15,549 nucleotides of DNA from Tenericutes bacterium HGW-Tenericutes-5 (GTDB lineage: Bacteria > Bacillota_I > Bacilli_A > Izemoplasmatales > Hujiaoplasmataceae). The position numbers and the translations under genes were made by a program. The number at the start of each line of letters is the position of its first letter. The stretch's first letter is position 1. Location: the NCBI GenBank assembly GCA_002839125.1, contig PGXI01000018.1, positions 1 through 15,549 of the forward strand, read 5' to 3'. The notes beneath the pieces are model-generated. The model worked only from the letters and a program-made list of their open reading frames with translations. It was not told where the DNA came from and ran no database searches. Positions 13,266 through 15,549 of the stretch are shown piece after piece.

Positions 13266-14534
13266 CTAATCCTCATTGGTGTAGATATAAATCGTATCGA
13301 CAGTAATATTTTTAATTAAACTAACAATTTCTTCTTTAGTAATTTCTTGAATAGTTTTGATTTTGTTTTCTAAATCAAAGGCACTACCATATTTTAAATA
13401 TTCAATAATATTGTGGAGCAACAGCTTTGTCTGTGAATCCATCGCTATTTCTAGTCTTTTGGTTAGATTTGTTTTTGCTTGAATAAATAGTTCGTCAGAG
13501 ATTTCGCCCATCTGACAAGCCTTCAATTCTTTCTCTACAGCTTCTAGAGCTTGTTTTAGATTTTGTTTACTTGTTTCTAAGTTAACGAAAAAGAGATTGT
13601 TGTCTTCATTATAGCGTGAATATACATAGTAAGATAGTTGGAGTTTTTCACGGATGTTGCTGAAAAGTTTTGATTTTTCATAACCACCAAAGATTTCATC
13701 GAAAAGCGTCATTAATGAAGCATTCTTCTTGGTAACATCAAATCCTAGGTTATAACCGATGAATATTCGTGATTGTCCAGTTGACTCTTTTTCCGTTACT
13801 TCATTTAGCTTATTATCGGATATAAACTGGTTTTGAAAGCCATAATCAAGGTTTGTTTTTGCTTTGTAAAAGGACATTTTGGTTTTAATTAATTCATCCA
13901 TTTTATCATGATCAAAATCACCCGCAATAAAGATTTGAAGGCAGTCTTCTTCGATCATTTTTTTGTATATATTTGTCACAGTTATGGAACTAATATCATC
14001 AAAATAGCGTTTTTCTGGAAAAATAGCTATCGTATCACGGTTATTTCTCGTATATTCATGCATAAACTGATAATATGTATAAGCATTTTTGTTTTGCTTA
14101 ATACTTAGCAGTAATTCTTCTGTTTGTTCTTTAAGTTCTTCAACACCCTTTTTAGGAATAAGTCCATTAAAGAGCTTTGGTTTGAAAATAATCTCTAGGA
14201 GAAGGTCTAACGAAGCCGAAAAAACGTCAGATTCATCAACAAATTTATCGTTGATGGTTCTGGCCATAAAAGTTGTTATACTCATATTGCCGACATTGTG
14301 ATAATTACTGGTTTTATCTAGACCGTATAGATTATCGCAAGCAAGGCTAAGTTTTTCCTGGTTGTTGTATTTGGAAGTTGTTTCCATAAGAATTTCTGTT
14401 AAGAAGTTTCTTTCGTTAATTTCTTTAGGATCAAACTTGTTTGTAAACACAAAAGCCATGTCGATTGTTTTAAACTTCTTGTTTGGCATATAATAGACAT
14501 TTAAAGAATCGATCTCTCTTTTGATTATTTTCAT
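13266..14534 (-). CDS. M16 family inactive peptidase subunit, YmfF-like
   Basis: A 422-residue M16-family protein lacking the zinc site: where the active partner has HFLEH this one reads NFLTEI (43-48). The C-terminal lobe keeps the family pattern LFSNIREKLQLSYY (290-303), with Arg295 and Tyr302/303, the pair that helps bind substrate in heterodimeric M16 enzymes such as mitochondrial processing peptidase. I infer a heterodimer with the product of the next gene, one subunit giving zinc chemistry and the other substrate contacts. The start is ATG 14534 behind GAGGTGA; the GTG at 14543 lies inside that site. The gene begins right after the deoD terminator, so it needs readthrough or a promoter inside deoD. 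Confidence 0.86.
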   Translation of the reverse strand: MKIIKREIDSLNVYYMPNKKFKTIDMAFVFTNKFDPKEINERNFLTEILMETTSKYNNQEKLSLACDNLYGLDKTSNYHNVGNMSITTFMARTINDKFVDESDVFSASLDLLLEIIFKPKLFNGLIPKKGVEELKEQTEELLLSIKQNKNAYTYYQFMHEYTRNNRDTIAIFPEKRYFDDISSITVTNIYKKMIEEDCLQIFIAGDFDHDKMDELIKTKMSFYKAKTNLDYGFQNQFISDNKLNEVTEKESTGQSRIFIGYNLGFDVTKKNASLMTLFDEIFGGYEKSKLFSNIREKLQLSYYVYSRYNEDNNLFFVNLETSKQNLKQALEAVEKELKACQMGEISDELFIQAKTNLTKRLEIAMDSQTKLLLHNIIEYLKYGSAFDLENKIKTIQEITKEEIVSLIKNITVDTIYIYTNED

Positions 14535-14546
14535 CTTCTTCACCTC

Positions 14547-14574
14547 AAAAAAAAGGTTTTGTACAAACCTTTTT
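14547..14574 (-). terminator. Terminator of deoD
   Basis: On the minus strand AAAAAGGTTT pairs with AAACCTTTTT (10 bp, half A-T) around GTACA, followed by further T's to 14547. It overlaps the deoD stop codon TAA at 14575-14573. The Shine-Dalgarno site of the next gene, GAGGTGA, starts at the next base. The many A-T pairs suggest incomplete termination. Confidence 0.75.
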
Positions 14575-15280
14575 ATTCTGCTAATTCTAGAGCTATTTTC
14601 ATCATGTTTGTAAATGCAGTTTGTCTTTCTTCCGGTGTAGTAGATTCATGAGTTACCAAGGAATCAGATACGGTTAGTAAACAAGCGGCTTTTTTATTTA
14701 AGACATTGGCGTTATGGAATAATGCAAATGATTCCATCTCAACACCTAAGAGATTTTTTTCTTTAGCCAGACTAAGAACTTCTTCAGGATATTCACGGTA
14801 GAAAACGTCACTTGAATGAATTGTTCCTTTTACCACAGGGATACTTATCTGTTTAGAAATAGCTTCTAATTTTTTATTTAATTCAGCTGATGCTTTTATA
14901 GTGTCAGACTTCACTTTACCTTGAGCAAAGGCAAAACTTGATTCAGAGTAAGCTTCAGTAACCAATATCGTATCATATAGTTTTAACTTATCAGTATAAG
15001 CTCCACATGAACCAATTCTAATGATGTTTTCAACGTCAAAGAACTTATATAGTTCATATGAATAAATACCGATTGAAGGCATACCCATTCCACTACCCAT
15101 TACAGAAATTTTTCTTCCTTTATAATATCCCGTGTAACCGAACATATTTCTGACTGAGTTAAACATTGTTACGTTATCTAGAAAGGTTTCCGCTATATAT
15201 TTAGCTCTTAACGGATCTCCTGGCATTAAAACGACTTTTGCGATTTCATTCTTATTAGCGCTTATGTGTGGTGTAGACAT
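14573..15280 (-). CDS. deoD: Purine nucleoside phosphorylase, DeoD type
   Basis: DeoD splits purine (deoxy)nucleosides with phosphate into base and (deoxy)ribose-1-phosphate, for purine salvage. The 235 residues match the hexameric bacterial form. Residues known from E. coli are present with an offset of 1-2: His5, the phosphate-binding Gly21, Arg25, Arg44 and Arg88 (in RIGSCGA), the ribose-binding VEMES (180-184), the catalytic Asp206 in TVSDS and Arg219 in PEERQ. Asp206 suggests that both 6-amino and 6-oxo purines are accepted, as in E. coli. AAGGAG lies before ATG 15280, inside the end of the upstream gene; the two are three bases apart and surely co-transcribed. A terminator follows. Confidence 0.96.
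   Translation of the reverse strand: MSTPHISANKNEIAKVVLMPGDPLRAKYIAETFLDNVTMFNSVRNMFGYTGYYKGRKISVMGSGMGMPSIGIYSYELYKFFDVENIIRIGSCGAYTDKLKLYDTILVTEAYSESSFAFAQGKVKSDTIKASAELNKKLEAISKQISIPVVKGTIHSSDVFYREYPEEVLSLAKEKNLLGVEMESFALFHNANVLNKKAACLLTVSDSLVTHESTTPEERQTAFTNMMKIALELAE
14584..14614 (-). promoter_or_regulatory. Weak candidate promoter for the YmfF/YmfH pair
   Basis: In the 3' end of deoD, minus-strand TTTACA (14614-14609) and TAGAAT (14589-14584) are separated by 19 bases. The spacing is long and there is no extended -10. Transcription from here would still pass the deoD terminator, so the site is doubtful. Confidence 0.2.
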
Positions 15281-15283
15281 AGT

Positions 15284-15549
15284 TTATTCTCCTTTTACTC
15301 GTTTATTAATTTTCTCGATAACTTCTGGGATATTTACGATTGAGAAAGCATATTTAGTGTCCATCAAGAAGGATTCAAAAATGTATACTAAACCGCCTTT
15401 ATCGAGATAGTTTAAGGTTATGGAAAAATCTCTTCCGTATTTTACGGTAATGCTTTCTTGACGATCTTTTTTTGAAGATGTTTGTTTAAAAGCTTCTAAG
15501 AACATTTCATCGCCTTTAAAATACAGTGCAGTTTTTTTGAGGAAATATC
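15284..15549 (-). CDS. Unidentified protein, C-terminal part (5' end beyond window)
   Basis: An open frame runs from the right edge to TAA at 15286-15284, about 88 codons. An internal ATG at 15505 has no good Shine-Dalgarno site, and the frame stays open upstream to the edge, so I read this as the C-terminal part of a longer gene. The visible part is highly charged, with a predicted beta section around the RDFSITLNYLDKGGLVYIF stretch and a terminal helix ending in a Lys/Arg-rich tail. I do not recognise the family. The deoD Shine-Dalgarno site overlaps its last codons and deoD starts three bases later, so they form one operon; a link to nucleoside use is possible but unproven. Confidence 0.6.
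   Translation of the reverse strand, partial: YFLKKTALYFKGDEMFLEAFKQTSSKKDRQESITVKYGRDFSITLNYLDKGGLVYIFESFLMDTKYAFSIVNIPEVIEKINKRVKGE

Noticed and set aside
1..15549. Alternative code with TGA read as Trp, as in most mollicutes
   Set aside because: Trp codons are TGG, TGA ends radC and the YmfH-like gene, and no long gene is interrupted by TGA.
1..15549. A new defence system, mobile island or CRISPR array
   Set aside because: No transposase, integrase, spaced direct repeats or unusual gene cluster is seen; nearly all genes are housekeeping families with similar composition.

Overview
The window is ordinary chromosomal DNA from a low-GC Gram-positive-type bacterium, roughly one third G+C by eye. 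Fourteen of its fifteen genes lie on the minus strand. Tryptophan is encoded by TGG. TGA acts as a stop (radC and the YmfH-like gene end on it) and does not occur inside the long reading frames, so the standard genetic code is in use. Strong Shine-Dalgarno sites, a T-box riboswitch, U-tailed terminators and a YmfF/YmfH peptidase pair point to Firmicutes or to a standard-code mollicute-like lineage such as Acholeplasmatales or Izemoplasmatales, or to Erysipelotrichia. This placement is inference; no rRNA is present to settle it.

Layout from left to right, with minus-strand operons read right to left. Positions 1-705 hold most of thyA, cut by the left edge, with its own promoter and an unusual hairpin between the Shine-Dalgarno site and the start codon. 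Positions 829-1164 hold a small single-gene ssb paralog. Positions 1354-4358 are one operon, glpK, a DUF3137 membrane protein, then lemA, ended by a terminator. Positions 4458-5378 hold the only plus-strand gene, a monoacylglycerol-lipase-like hydrolase divergent from glpK; the two promoters have adjacent -35 boxes. Positions 5385-10434 are a T-box-controlled operon, NUDIX hydrolase, valS, folC, radC, converging on the lipase gene with a shared terminator. Its promoter and the 5' part of the T-box lie inside the 3' end of the gene before it. Positions 10634-11942 hold engB and a small methyltransferase gene overlapping by 8 bases, with a promoter inside the end of the gene before. Positions 11972-14534 hold two M16-family peptidase genes, one with and one without the metal site. 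Positions 14573-15549 hold deoD and the end of an unidentified gene cut by the right edge.

Together the genes cover nucleotide and folate metabolism (thyA, folC, deoD), glycerol use (a lipase that may release glycerol and GlpK to phosphorylate it), Val-tRNA charging, ribosome assembly (engB) and genome-maintenance factors (ssb, radC). I see no mobile element, CRISPR array, tRNA, rRNA, phage gene or obvious defence island. The interest is in regulation: a T-box that controls a NUDIX hydrolase before valS, promoters hidden in upstream coding sequence, a recurring extended -10 box, and the thyA leader. No gap exceeds 300 bases; the largest (1165-1353) holds the ssb promoter and the lemA terminator.
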